Shown: positions 8,583-17,880, counted from the first letter of the stretch. The stretch: 64,000 bases of DNA from Dyella japonica A8 (GCF_000725385.1 NZ_CP008884.1:4708758-4772757), one strand, 5' to 3'. Notes: generated by a model not told the origin, from the sequence alone. Numbers and translations: made by a program.

Positions 8583-11537
8583 TTAGAACTTGACCGTCAC
8601 GCGAGCCCAGTAGTAGCGGCCCATCAGGTCGAAGTCGCTCGGGTCGGTGTTGGCATTGAGTGTGTTGTTCGCATACAGCAGCGGCGGCTGCTTGTCGAAG
8701 ATGTTGTTCACGCCGAAGTCCAGACGAGTGTTGATCATGGCCAGGTTGTAGCCGATCGACAGATCGTTGTAGACGGTCGAGCCGTACTTCAGGACCGTGC
8801 CCGAATTGCCATCCGGGTAGCTGTCCATCGACGAACCGGCCGGACCACCGTTCTGGAAGCGACCGATGTAGCGCATGCGCCACTCGGCACTCCAGCCACC
8901 GGCCTGCCAGTTCACGAAGCCCTGGGCGCGCCAGCGCGGGAACAAGCAGATACCGGAGTTATCCGGGCAGGCCGCCGAAGCGCCCGAACCGTACGGCAGG
9001 AAGTGACCAGCGTCATGATAGACGTCTGCGGCGTACACGCCCGGCGCCGTATCCTGGTTGTAGTACTTCAGGTAGGTTGCGTTGACACCGACGTTGAACT
9101 GGCCAATGTCCATCCCGCCGACGCTGAACTTCGGCAGCTTGTAGTTGGCGGACCAGTCGATACCGGCGGTGTTGAGCGAGCCCAGGTTCGCGAACGGCTC
9201 GATCGTGGTCGGCGAGATCTGGCCGGTGGCGTCACGCTGGATGAACGAGCAGTACTGCGTGGCACCGGCGGCGCAGACGTTCAGCAGGCTCTGCAGACCC
9301 ACCGTGGTGATGGTGTCGTTGAGGTTCACGCGCCAGAAGTCGATCGTGGTCGAGAAGCCCGGCAGGTAGGACGGGCTGTAGACCGCGCCGAAGTCATACG
9401 ACTTGCCGTGTTCCGGCTTGATCGGCACGTTCGCCACGCGAGCACCCTGGATGATCGTACCGGCCTGGGTACGGTCCACGATGTTGATGTTCTGGAACGA
9501 ACCATCGGTCGGCACGTTCACGCAGGCCAGAGCCAGCGGCGAACCGGCCGGCGCACCCTTGTAACCGGTACACGGGTCGGTGTGGATCAGCGGAGCGTCG
9601 GAACCGGACGAGTACAGCTCGGTCAGCGACGGGGCACGGAAGACGTCTTCCATGGTGCCACGGATCAGCAGGTCGTCGAACGGCTTGTATTCCAGCGCGA
9701 ACTTGAAGTTGTTCGTGCTGCCGAAGCCTTCGATGCGCGAGTAGCGGTCACCGATGGTCAGGTTCAGCGACTGCACGCCCGGCAGGCCGGCGAGGACGGG
9801 GATGAACGCTTCCGCGTACAGATCCTTGGTGGTGTAACCGCCCTGCACCGCGCTGATGCACTCGCTGCCCAGCTGGCAGCTACCCGTGGTCGGGTCGATC
9901 ACCAGCTGCGGCGACGGGACGGAGTGCTCGTAGTCCTTGCGGTCTTCGAAGCCAACGGCCAGCTGCACGGCACCGGCCGGCAGGCTGAACAGCTCGCCAC
10001 TCAGGCCCGCGTGCCAGGTCCTCTGGATGGTGTAGAGGTTCGACGGCGCGGCGGTGGAAGCAGCCTTCAGGGCCGCGACGCTGCCAGCGGAGTGGATGTC
10101 GAACGGGTTGAACTGGCAGGCCACCGGATCGACGCCAGCCGGGCATGTTGCCGTGCCGTTGGCGTTGAGCGTGGACGAACCGGTGTACAGCTTGTTCTGG
10201 TCGGCCAGACCGGTGGTCGTGATGGTCTGGCTCTCGTGGCCGTAGTTGAAGCCGACGTCCCAGTTCCAGTTCTTGTCGAAGACCGTGAAGTCACCCTTGA
10301 AGCCGGTGTTGATCTGGGTGCTGTAACGGCCCGAGAAGGTGTCACGGAAGCCAGCGGTCACCAGGCGCGAACCGAACTTGCGATCGGTCGGGACCTGCGG
10401 GGTCTGGAAGGTGGCGCCAAACGGGTTGAACGCGTTGTCGCTGGCCACCACGACGCCGGTACCGGTGCCGTAGACCGCCGGAGCGAGCTGGAAGTTGGAC
10501 GAGGTCTTCTCGTACACCGCTTCCATGTAGGCCGTGACGTGATCGCCCAGGTGGTAGTCACCGTTGACGAAGCCGCCGGTGCGTTCCTGCGGGGTCATGA
10601 TCAGGTTGACCGACGCGTAGTTGTACTTGTCGGCGTTGCCGTAGCAGTGGTAGTTCGCCGGCGAGACGACCTGGCTGTTGCCACCCGGGTTGAGGGTCAC
10701 ATAGCCCGAGGGGCCGCAACCGCCGGGGAACAGGCTGCGCATGGCGGACGGCAGCTGGATGTGGCCGTACGGCGTGCTGGACGAACCGCCCACCGAGACC
10801 GAGGTGCCGGACAAGCTCAGCGCGTTCTTCGAGAAGTCGCGATGCGACGACAGAACGCCGTCCTGCTTGTTGTAGTTGATGCCGGCCATGATGCTGCCCT
10901 TGTCGGACGTCTGGCCGAAGGTGAACGTATAGCCGCTCTGGTCACCGTCGTTGCGGTCGGACGTGCCGACGTTGGCGGTGAAGGTCGCACCCTGGTAGTT
11001 CTTGCGCAGGATGAAGTTCACGACGCCGCCGATGGCGTCCGAACCGTAGGTGGCCGACGCACCGGTCGGCAGCACTTCGATGCGCTCGATGGCATCAGCC
11101 GGGATCGCGTTCGGATCCTTGCTGAGCAGGCGCTGGCCGTCGATCAGGATCAACGTACGGCGGGAACCCAGACCGCGCAGGTTGATGGAGGAGTTACCGC
11201 TACCGCCACCGTTGTTGGTCTGCGGGTTGACGTTGCCACCGGTCATCGCCGGCAGCTGCTGGACGAGGTCGCCGAGGGTCTGCTTGCCGGTCGCCTGGAT
11301 GGCGGCGCGGTCAATGGTCACGACCGGGCTGGCCGTCTCGACGTCCACGCGGCGAATCAGCGAACCGGTCACGGTCACGGTCTCGAGCGTTTTGCTCTTA
11401 GCCTGATCCGGCGGCGGCGTGGTATTGGACTGCGCGTCCTGCGCGAAAGCTGCAGTGCCGTAGGCGCTCGCTGCGAGCATACCCAGCGACAGTGCCAGGC
11501 GCACCGACGTGCACAGTTTATTTTCCCCGAACTTCAT
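8583..11537 (-). CDS. TonB-dependent outer-membrane receptor
   Basis: The 984 residues begin with a signal peptide (MKFGENKLCTSVRLALSLGMLAASAYGTAAFAQ, cleaved near AFA-QD). A TonB-box-like LETVTVTG and a plug domain follow (residues ~50-180; INLRGLGSRRTLILIDGQRL, then SDAIGGVVNFILRK). The large beta-barrel ends with the aromatic outer-membrane signal ARVTVKF. It should take up a large or scarce ligand across the outer membrane using TonB-ExbBD energy. The plug is rich in Asn/Gly (QTNNGGGSGNSS). A GGGAGGG ribosome site precedes the ATG. Being next to sulfotransferases and a hydroxylase suggests the ligand is a modified peptide or glycan, but that is inference. Confidence 0.95.
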   Translation of the reverse strand: MKFGENKLCTSVRLALSLGMLAASAYGTAAFAQDAQSNTTPPPDQAKSKTLETVTVTGSLIRRVDVETASPVVTIDRAAIQATGKQTLGDLVQQLPAMTGGNVNPQTNNGGGSGNSSINLRGLGSRRTLILIDGQRLLSKDPNAIPADAIERIEVLPTGASATYGSDAIGGVVNFILRKNYQGATFTANVGTSDRNDGDQSGYTFTFGQTSDKGSIMAGINYNKQDGVLSSHRDFSKNALSLSGTSVSVGGSSSTPYGHIQLPSAMRSLFPGGCGPSGYVTLNPGGNSQVVSPANYHCYGNADKYNYASVNLIMTPQERTGGFVNGDYHLGDHVTAYMEAVYEKTSSNFQLAPAVYGTGTGVVVASDNAFNPFGATFQTPQVPTDRKFGSRLVTAGFRDTFSGRYSTQINTGFKGDFTVFDKNWNWDVGFNYGHESQTITTTGLADQNKLYTGSSTLNANGTATCPAGVDPVACQFNPFDIHSAGSVAALKAASTAAPSNLYTIQRTWHAGLSGELFSLPAGAVQLAVGFEDRKDYEHSVPSPQLVIDPTTGSCQLGSECISAVQGGYTTKDLYAEAFIPVLAGLPGVQSLNLTIGDRYSRIEGFGSTNNFKFALEYKPFDDLLIRGTMEDVFRAPSLTELYSSGSDAPLIHTDPCTGYKGAPAGSPLALACVNVPTDGSFQNINIVDRTQAGTIIQGARVANVPIKPEHGKSYDFGAVYSPSYLPGFSTTIDFWRVNLNDTITTVGLQSLLNVCAAGATQYCSFIQRDATGQISPTTIEPFANLGSLNTAGIDWSANYKLPKFSVGGMDIGQFNVGVNATYLKYYNQDTAPGVYAADVYHDAGHFLPYGSGASAACPDNSGICLFPRWRAQGFVNWQAGGWSAEWRMRYIGRFQNGGPAGSSMDSYPDGNSGTVLKYGSTVYNDLSIGYNLAMINTRLDFGVNNIFDKQPPLLYANNTLNANTDPSDFDLMGRYYWARVTVKF

Positions 11538-11663
11538 GAGAACACCCTCCCGTTATTTATATTGACTGGGTTTGAAAGATTTCCCCGCCTCAAACCCGCG
11601 CCCTAGTGACCCAAACTTCGTAGGTGCAGACCCCCTCGGTGGGCGGCCCACAGCGCTGGGCAT

Positions 11664-11691
11664 TTATCACGCTTTACTTACAGATAGTCAA
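11664..11691 (-). promoter_or_regulatory. Candidate sigma-70 promoter of the TonB receptor
   Basis: On the minus strand TTGACT (11691-11686) is separated by 16 bases from TGATAA (11669-11664) in a locally AT-rich stretch. That would give a leader of about 120 nt. The leader holds an 8-bp inverted repeat (GGGTTTGA at 11568-11575 with TCAAACCC at 11590-11597) close to the ribosome site. Confidence 0.4.
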
Positions 11692-11838
11692 TAAAATCTA
11701 TACGGCAAGAATTTGCCTTGTCGCGACAGTTATCGCATTAATTTGCGAATTTGCCTGGTCGGAATAAGAGCCCCTCTGATGCGCCCGCGTCCGCTGCGGT
11801 GCATCGACGATCGTTGCAATGCGGTGAAACCATAGTGA

Positions 11839-11877
11839 AAACGGCCTGATGCGGCTTTTCATGCCACACCAGGCCGC
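11839..11877 (-). terminator. Rho-independent terminator after amn
   Basis: On the minus strand CGGCCTGGTGTGGC pairs with GCCGCATCAGGCCG around the loop ATGAAAA, then TTTT. The stem is about 14 bp with G-T wobbles. It begins about 16 bases after the amn stop codon. Confidence 0.8.
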
Positions 11878-11892
11878 TGATTTCCGTGGAAA

Positions 11893-12684
11893 TCAATCAG
11901 AGCTTCCGTCGTCCTCGAAACGCAGGTGCTTGACGCTGCGCCCCTTGCGCCGCACCAATTTGAGGGCTTCGATACCAATGCGTATGTGGCGTTCAACAAA
12001 TTGCGCGGTCACGGTGCGGTCGCTTAATTCCGTCTTAACGCCCTCCGGAATCATCGGCTGATCGGACACCAGCAACAGCGCTCCACACGGAATTTTGTTA
12101 GCAAAGCCTGCCGCGAAGATGGTCGCGGTCTCCATGTCGATCGCCATGCAGCGGGTGCGCCGCAGGTATTCCTTGAACGTTTCGTCGTGCTCCCAGACGC
12201 GGCGGTTGGTGGTGTAAACCGTACCGGTCCAGTAGTCGTAGCCCAGGTCGCGGATCATGGTGGACACACCGCGCTGCAACTGGAAGGCCGGCAGCGCGGG
12301 CACCTCCGGCGGCAGATAGTCGTTGGACGTGCCCTCGCCGCGGATGGCCGCGATGGGCAGGACCAGGTCGCCGATGGCGTTTTTCTTCTTCAGGCCGCCG
12401 CACTTGCCCAGGAACAGGGCTGCCTTGGGGTGGATGGCGCTGAGCAGATCCATCACGGTGGCCGCGTTGGGGCTGCCCATGCCGAAATTGATGAGGGTGA
12501 TGCCATCGGCGGTGGCGTTGGGCATCGGGCGGTCGCGCCCCTGCACTTCCACGCCATGCCATTCGGCAAAGAGTTCCACGTAGTGCCCGAAATTGGTCAG
12601 CAGAATGTGCTGGCCGAACTGCTCCACAGGCGTGCCGGTATAGCGCGGCAGCCAGTTGGAGACGATCTCCTGCTTGTCCTTCAT
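11893..12684 (-). CDS. amn: AMP nucleosidase
   Basis: This 263-residue protein is of the nucleoside phosphorylase fold. Motifs include LINFGMGSPNAATVMDLL, FLGKCGGLKKK, GEGTSNDYLPPEVP and the purine/ribose-binding segment CMAIDMETATIFAAGF, followed by LLLVSDQPMIPEG. The enzyme hydrolyses AMP to adenine and ribose-5-phosphate in the cytoplasm and adjusts adenylate pools. It lacks the ~200-residue regulatory N-terminal domain of the E. coli enzyme, the short form I associate with Xanthomonadales and other proteobacteria. The ATG at 12684 (MKDKQE) was chosen; the open frame extends eight codons upstream without a better start. Confidence 0.88.
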   Translation of the reverse strand: MKDKQEIVSNWLPRYTGTPVEQFGQHILLTNFGHYVELFAEWHGVEVQGRDRPMPNATADGITLINFGMGSPNAATVMDLLSAIHPKAALFLGKCGGLKKKNAIGDLVLPIAAIRGEGTSNDYLPPEVPALPAFQLQRGVSTMIRDLGYDYWTGTVYTTNRRVWEHDETFKEYLRRTRCMAIDMETATIFAAGFANKIPCGALLLVSDQPMIPEGVKTELSDRTVTAQFVERHIRIGIEALKLVRRKGRSVKHLRFEDDGSSD

Positions 12685-12864
12685 TGAGACCCCATAAGGT
12701 CGGCGCAACAGGGCTTCCGTTGCGCATTACCGGCGACGCCACGCCGGCACGATGCCAGATCAGTCGGGGCATCTTAGCGTGTGACGGGCCCGGGCTCGAC
12801 GGTTCGTTGTCATTTTCTTGAACCACGCCCTCCCACGATGGGTTCTCCGCCCAAGGAGTACGCC

Positions 12865-15279
12865 ATGCTGCTGACCGGATGGATCGTCGCCCTGACCGTC
12901 TTCCTCGGTTTCGCCTTCGCGGGACGCGGCTGGCTGGCGTGGGTACTGGGGCTGGCCGTGCTGTTCCTCACCTGGATGACGTGCGGCGTCGACTCGCCAC
13001 TCCTTTTATATGGACTGCTATTTGCGAGCGCATTGGTTGCACTGGCAACTGGTTTCGTCCCCCTGCGCCGGGCCCTGTTCGCCCGATCCCTGTTGCCGGT
13101 GCTGTCCCGGGTCATGCCGCGGCTCGGCGAAACCGAACGCATCGCGCTCGAGGCAGGCACGGTGTGGTGGGATGCGCAGATCTTTTCCGGCACCCCCGAC
13201 TGGGAGTCGCTGCTCCGCTTTGAATGCAAACCGCTGAGCGCACGCGAACAGGCCTTCATGGACGGCCCGGTTACCCGGTTGTGCGCCATGCTCGACGACT
13301 GGCAGATACAGCAGCAGCGCGACCTGCCGCCGGAGGTATGGGACTTCATCAAGCGCGAGCGTTTCTTCGGCATGGTGCTGCCAGAAACCTACGGCGGCTT
13401 GGGCATGTCCGAGATCGGCCACTCGCGCGTGGTCACGCGCATCGCCACCCGCTCGGTGGCCGCGGCCGTTACCGTGATGGTGCCCAACTCGCTGGGCCCG
13501 GGCGAACTGCTGCTGCATTACGGCACCGAGGAGCAGAAGCGCCACTACCTGCCCCGCCTGGCCGACGGTCGCGAGATCCCCTGCTTCGCGCTCACCGGGC
13601 CGGAGGCCGGTTCCGATGCCGCGGCCACGCAATCGGAAGGCATCGTCGAATGGGGCCGATGGCAGGGCGAGGACGTGATCGGCCTGCGCCTGAACTGGAA
13701 CAAGCGCTACATCACGCTCGCCCCAGTCGCCACCTTGATCGGCCTGGCCTTCCGCCTGAAGGATCCCAACGGCCTGCTCGGCGGCCCGATCGACCGCGGC
13801 ATCACCTGCGCGCTGATTGCCCGCGACCTCCCCGGCGTCGTCATCGGCAAGCACCACGACCCCATGGGCGTGCCGTTCGCCAACGGCCCCATCGAGGGAC
13901 ACGATGTATTCGTACCCCTCGACGCCATCATTGGCGGCCTGGCCGAAGCGGGGCATGGCTGGCGCATGTTGATGGAAAGCCTTGCGGCGGGACGCTCCAT
14001 CTCGTTGCCCGCGCTCGCCGTGGGTGCCGCGCAGATGGCCACGCGCATCTGCGGTGCCTACGCCACGGTGCGCGAACAGTTCGATACGCCCATCGGCCGT
14101 TTCGAAGGTATCGAGGAACCGCTGGCGCGCATCGCCGGCCTGACCTACCTGATGACCGCGACGCGCACGCTCACCTGCGGCGCGCTCGACGCGGGCGAGA
14201 AGCCGGCCGTGCTCGGTTCGATCGCCAAGGCCTACCTTACCGACGCCATGCGCGAAGTGGTCAGCGACGCCATGGATATCCGTGCCGGCGCCGCCATCCA
14301 GCGCGGGCCGCGCAACGCGCTGTCGCATATGTGGGTCTCGGTGCCCATCGGCATCACGGTGGAGGGCGCGAACATCCTCACGCGCTCGATGATCATCTAT
14401 GGCCAGGGCGCCATCCGCTGCCACCCGTGGGTGGAGAAACTGATCGACGCCATCGCACTGAAAGACCGGGACGCCCTCGACACCTGCACCTTCGGCTATA
14501 TCAACTTCGTGTTCACCCGCGGCATGCGCGCGCTGCTGCTGGCACTCACCGGCTCGCGTCTGGCCAGGGCGCCCGACAGCGAGCTGGCGCGGTATTACCA
14601 ACACCTGACGCGTTTTGCTTCCGCCTTCGCCTTCATTTCCGACACCTGCATGGCCACGCTGGGCGGCTCGCTGAAGCGCCGCGAGAAGATCTCCGGCCGC
14701 CTCGCTGACGCACTGGCCTGGCAGTACCTCGCCGCGGCAACGCTCAAGCGCTATCACGACGAACCCAAGCTCGCCTCCAACTTCGACCTCGCCCGCTGGG
14801 GCGTGGCATTGGCGCTGTATCGCACGCAGGAAGCGTTGCGCGGCGTACTGGACAACCTGCCGTCGGGCCTTGCCGCCGGCCTGGCACGATGGCTGGTGTT
14901 TCCGCTGGGTGCCCGCTTCCGTCCGCCATCGGACCGGTTGGGGCAACGCGCCGCGCGGGCCATCCTGGAAGATCGCGAAGCCCGCATCCATCTCACCGAA
15001 GACATCCACGTCCCCGGCCCGCAAGAGCCCGGGTTGGGCCAGCTGGAGGCCGCGCTGGACAAGGCCGTGCGTGCGCTGCCGGTGGAAACGAAACTGCGCG
15101 ACGCCATCCGCGCCGGCCAACTGGATCGCGCCCTGGGTGACGAACTGAGCCGGCATGCCCTGGCCGCAGGCATCATCACGCAGGACGAGTACGACGCGCT
15201 CAGTGAGGCCGACGAGGCGCGCAACGCGGTCGTGCAGGTGGACACTTTCGACCCCGACGCCTACCTCGCGCTGCGCTGA
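12865..15279 (+). CDS. fadE: Acyl-CoA dehydrogenase FadE
   Basis: The 804 residues match the unusual large, membrane-associated FadE class. There are two N-terminal hydrophobic segments (MLLTGWIVALTVFLGFAF and LAWVLGLAVLFLTWM). The acyl-CoA dehydrogenase core follows, with the FAD/substrate motif CFALTGPEAGSDAAA and later AGRSISLPALAVGAAQ. A C-terminal DUF1974-type helical extension ends the protein. It catalyses the first oxidation step of fatty-acid beta-oxidation. The ATG at 12865 has AAGGAG seven bases upstream; an in-frame start at 12781 was rejected because of that site and because the TM segment should be at the N-terminus. Genes for the other beta-oxidation enzymes are not in this window. 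Confidence 0.93.
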   Translation: MLLTGWIVALTVFLGFAFAGRGWLAWVLGLAVLFLTWMTCGVDSPLLLYGLLFASALVALATGFVPLRRALFARSLLPVLSRVMPRLGETERIALEAGTVWWDAQIFSGTPDWESLLRFECKPLSAREQAFMDGPVTRLCAMLDDWQIQQQRDLPPEVWDFIKRERFFGMVLPETYGGLGMSEIGHSRVVTRIATRSVAAAVTVMVPNSLGPGELLLHYGTEEQKRHYLPRLADGREIPCFALTGPEAGSDAAATQSEGIVEWGRWQGEDVIGLRLNWNKRYITLAPVATLIGLAFRLKDPNGLLGGPIDRGITCALIARDLPGVVIGKHHDPMGVPFANGPIEGHDVFVPLDAIIGGLAEAGHGWRMLMESLAAGRSISLPALAVGAAQMATRICGAYATVREQFDTPIGRFEGIEEPLARIAGLTYLMTATRTLTCGALDAGEKPAVLGSIAKAYLTDAMREVVSDAMDIRAGAAIQRGPRNALSHMWVSVPIGITVEGANILTRSMIIYGQGAIRCHPWVEKLIDAIALKDRDALDTCTFGYINFVFTRGMRALLLALTGSRLARAPDSELARYYQHLTRFASAFAFISDTCMATLGGSLKRREKISGRLADALAWQYLAAATLKRYHDEPKLASNFDLARWGVALALYRTQEALRGVLDNLPSGLAAGLARWLVFPLGARFRPPSDRLGQRAARAILEDREARIHLTEDIHVPGPQEPGLGQLEAALDKAVRALPVETKLRDAIRAGQLDRALGDELSRHALAAGIITQDEYDALSEADEARNAVVQVDTFDPDAYLALR

Positions 15280-15313
15280 CCCGCCGGCCTCGCCCCGTGG
15301 TGCGAAAAGCCCG

Positions 15314-15371
15314 GGGCAACATGACCCAACAGTCGGGGTCCGCACATGCGGGGGTGCGTGTTATGTTGCCC
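15314..15371 (+). repeat. Inverted repeat in the degV leader
   Basis: GGGCAACAT (15314-15322) and ATGTTGCCC (15363-15371) are perfect complements around a ~40-base loop, 27 bases before the degV start. This could be a leader hairpin or an operator; nothing decides between them. Confidence 0.35.
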
Positions 15372-15397
15372 ATGCTTGTCACTGGGGAGTCACAAAC

Positions 15398-16342
15398 ATG
15401 CGGATGGGTCTAGCCATCGATGCGGCCTGCGATCTGCCGCAGGCATTCCTGCAAGAACACAACATCGCGGTGATGCCCATCACCATCCAGGTCGATGATG
15501 AAGTGTTCATGGACAACCGCAACCAGGTCGAGCTGCACCGCTTCCTGGACCGCAAGCTCGGCAGCCGCAGCCATTCGGCGGAGACCATCCCCTGTTCCGT
15601 CGAGGACGTGCAGCAGCTGTTCCTCGGAAAGCTGGTGCTGGAGCACGACTGCGTGTTCTGCCTCACCATCACCGCCACACGCAGCGCGATCAACGAGCAT
15701 GTGAACAAGGCCAGCTTCGCCGTGCTCAAGCACTACCGCGAAGCACGCGAAAAGCACAACCTGAGCGGCCCGTTCCTGATGCGCGTGATCGACACGCGCA
15801 CCCTGTTCGCCGGCTCTGGACCGGCCGTCGTCGAAGCCGCACGCCTGATCGCTGCGGGCGAGCAGCCGGCCGCCATCCGCGAACGCCTTTCCTATATCGC
15901 CAACAACTCCTACGGCTACATGCTGCCGCGCGACCTGTACTACCTGCGCGCCCGCGCCAAGAAAAAAGGTGATCGCAGCGTGGGCCTGGTCAGCGCGATG
16001 CTCGGTTCGGCGCTGGACATCAAGCCTCTGTTGCGCGGCTATCGCGGTGAAACCGGGCCGGTCGGCAAGGTGCGCGGTTTCGAACACGGCGCGGAGACGC
16101 TGTTCAACTACACGGCACAGCGCGTCCGCGCCGGCCTGCTGGTGCCGGCGGTCTGCGTGAGCTACGGCGGCGACCTCGCCGACCTGCCCCAACTGCCCGG
16201 CTACGACCGCCTGCGCGCCGCCTGCGAGGAGTGCGGCGTAGAGCTGCTGGAAGCGCCGATGAGCATCACCGGCATGGTCAACGTGGGCGAGGGCGCGGTG
16301 ACGCTCGGCTTTGCCGCCGAGGAGCACGTGGCCGAGTTCTGA
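15398..16342 (+). CDS. DegV family fatty-acid-binding protein
   Basis: This is a 314-residue protein. It starts MRMGLAIDAACDLPQAFLQEHNI, the family's opening motif, followed by VMPITIQVDDEVFMDN. Later segments are FLMRVIDTRTLFAGSG and LRARAKKKGDRSVGLVSAMLGSALDIKPLL. Known DegV/FakB proteins bind a fatty acid and, in Firmicutes, present it to a kinase. No partner kinase is seen here, and gammaproteobacterial members are poorly characterised. The ATG at 15398 follows CTGGGGAGT; an open extension to 15155 lies inside fadE and was rejected. It follows fadE by 118 bases, which is consistent with lipid metabolism. Confidence 0.85.
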   Translation: MRMGLAIDAACDLPQAFLQEHNIAVMPITIQVDDEVFMDNRNQVELHRFLDRKLGSRSHSAETIPCSVEDVQQLFLGKLVLEHDCVFCLTITATRSAINEHVNKASFAVLKHYREAREKHNLSGPFLMRVIDTRTLFAGSGPAVVEAARLIAAGEQPAAIRERLSYIANNSYGYMLPRDLYYLRARAKKKGDRSVGLVSAMLGSALDIKPLLRGYRGETGPVGKVRGFEHGAETLFNYTAQRVRAGLLVPAVCVSYGGDLADLPQLPGYDRLRAACEECGVELLEAPMSITGMVNVGEGAVTLGFAAEEHVAEF

Positions 16343-16368
16343 GAGCAGGAGCCATCAGGAGGGTTCGC

Positions 16369-17001
16369 ATGATCCGCCTGTCTTTGCTTGTCGCGCTCGC
16401 CCTGCTGGGCTCGCCCGCCGTGGCAGGCACGGCCTACCAGTGCACGGATGCGAGCGGCAAGGTGTCCTTCCAGGACAAACCCTGCGGAGGAGCCCAGCGT
16501 CAGCAGATGCTGCACCTGGATGATACCCAGCCCATCGCGACACCTCCGCCAGACACCTCGAACAGCCCCGTATTCGAAACCGCCGCGCCACCGGCTCCGG
16601 CTCCCCAGCCATCCGCCCCACTGCCTGTGATGTACGCCTGCGTGCGCGCCACCGATGGCAAGACCTACACCAGCGACAACGGCGAACCCCAGCCCTACCA
16701 GGTTCCCTACGGCATCCTTGGCGCCACGCAGCTGCCGCTCTCACAGGTGTACGGAGGCCCCGGCGCCGCGGGCGCCTCGGCGCCCGAGCTCAATCGCGGA
16801 CGCATAACACCCGGCCTCGTCGCCAACCACTATGTATGGGTGCAGGATCAATGCCGCGAACTGACGCGTGCCGAAACCTGCCGCGCGCTGCGCGACGCCT
16901 TCGACGACAACGAGGAAAAACTGCGCCGCGCCTTCAAGAGTGACCAGCCTCCCCTGGAGCAGCGCGAGCAGACCTTGCGCGCACAACTGCGCAACTGTTG
17001 A
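16369..17001 (+). CDS. DUF4124 domain-containing secreted protein
   Basis: The 210 residues start with a signal peptide (MIRLSLLVALALLGSPAVAG). The DUF4124 motif follows: YQCTDASGKVSFQDKPCGG, two cysteines around a small beta meander. A Pro/Ala-rich linker leads to a C-terminal part with more paired cysteines (YACVRATDG; DQCRELTRAETCRALRDAF) and a charged helix. It is probably periplasmic. The function of the family is unknown. AGGAGGG lies just before the ATG at 16369, and the gene begins 26 bases after degV, so the two may be co-transcribed. Confidence 0.85.
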   Translation: MIRLSLLVALALLGSPAVAGTAYQCTDASGKVSFQDKPCGGAQRQQMLHLDDTQPIATPPPDTSNSPVFETAAPPAPAPQPSAPLPVMYACVRATDGKTYTSDNGEPQPYQVPYGILGATQLPLSQVYGGPGAAGASAPELNRGRITPGLVANHYVWVQDQCRELTRAETCRALRDAFDDNEEKLRRAFKSDQPPLEQREQTLRAQLRNC

Positions 17002-17054
17002 GAGCGGGCTGCTCAAATCTTGCGCAATGTCATGCAAGTGCGCGCTACGCAAGG

Positions 17055-17880
17055 CGCATCGCCGGTTGTCCACAGGCTTGCCACCAGGGTTTCCCCAGTC
17101 GCTGTGGACAACACCTCGCGCTGTCCGCGCGAGGTGTTGTCGAAAGTCTGCGCACGATGATGAAACTCTCGTACTGGCATGCACTTGCGCGATCTGTCCA
17201 CAGGCTTGCCCCACGGCATTCCACATGTGCTGTGGAAAACACCTTGCGTCGTCCGCATGAGGTGCTGTCGAAAGTCTGCGCACGATGATGAAACTCTCGT
17301 ACTGGCGCGCACTTGCGCGATCTGTCCACAGGCTTGCCCCATGGCATTCCACATGTGCTGTGGAAAACACCTCGCGCTGTCCGCGTGAGGTGTTGTCGAA
17401 AGTCTGCGCACGATGGTGAAACTCTCGTACTGACGCGCACTTGCGCGATCTGTCCACAGGCTTGCCCCATGGCATTCCACATGTGCTGTGGAAAACACCT
17501 TGCGCTGTCCGCGTGAGGTGTTGTCGAAAGTCTGCGCACGATGATGAAACTCTCGTACTGGCGTGCACTTGCGCGATCTGTCCACAGGCTTGCCCCATGG
17601 CATTCCACATGTGCTGTGGAAAACACCTTGCGTCATCCGCGCGAGGTGTTGTCGAAAATCTGCGCACGATGGTGAAACTCTCGTACTGACGCGAACTTGC
17701 GCGATCTGTCCACAGGCTTGCCCCATGGCATTCCACATGTGCTGTGGAAAACGCGGCAAGGGTGCCGAGACATTGCGCATGATGATGAAAGGTTTGTAGT
17801 GGCGGGGACTTGCGTGGTCTATCCACAGGGTTGTCACGGTGGAATCCACATGTGCTGTGGAAAACGTGGATGTCGCGGGC
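17055..17880. repeat. 128-bp tandem repeat array (six regular copies plus a diverged seventh)
   Basis: The decamer TGTCCACAGG recurs at 17067, 17195, 17323, 17451, 17579 and 17707, a spacing of exactly 128 bases each time. A diverged seventh copy has TATCCACAGG at 17820. Each inner unit carries two hairpins: TTCCACA-TGTGC-TGTGGAA, and an ACACCTC/GAGGTGT stem of 7-10 bp. Most units contain TGTGGAAAA, the complement of the relaxed DnaA box TTTTCCACA (17231, 17359, 17487, 17615, 17743, 17856). The first unit is the most diverged of the evenly spaced ones. Because 128 is not a multiple of three and the unit has no minus-strand stop, long repetitive minus-strand frames appear; I do not regard them as genes. 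Confidence 0.95.

Larger units (their letters stand above)
11538..11892. other. Intergenic region between amn and the TonB receptor gene
   Basis: This 355-base gene-free stretch holds the TonB-receptor leader and promoter and the amn terminator. Its AT content is clearly above that of the flanking coding DNA at 11680-11760. I see no further gene. Confidence 0.7.

Noticed and set aside
8518-8883. Upstream extension of the third TPR-sulfotransferase
   Set aside because: The extra 122 codons cross the TonB terminator and gene end and lack TPR character.
8424-11606. 1060-codon open frame antisense to the TonB receptor
   Set aside because: It mirrors the receptor on the opposite strand, has biased Arg/Val/Gly composition and no domain; the receptor has signal peptide, plug and barrel. 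High GC produces such frames.
13018-15345. 775-codon minus-strand frame opposite fadE
   Set aside because: No recognisable motif; fadE on the plus strand is fully supported.
17055-17880. CRISPR array
   Set aside because: The repeat is 128 bases long with no distinct unique spacers, and no cas gene is near.
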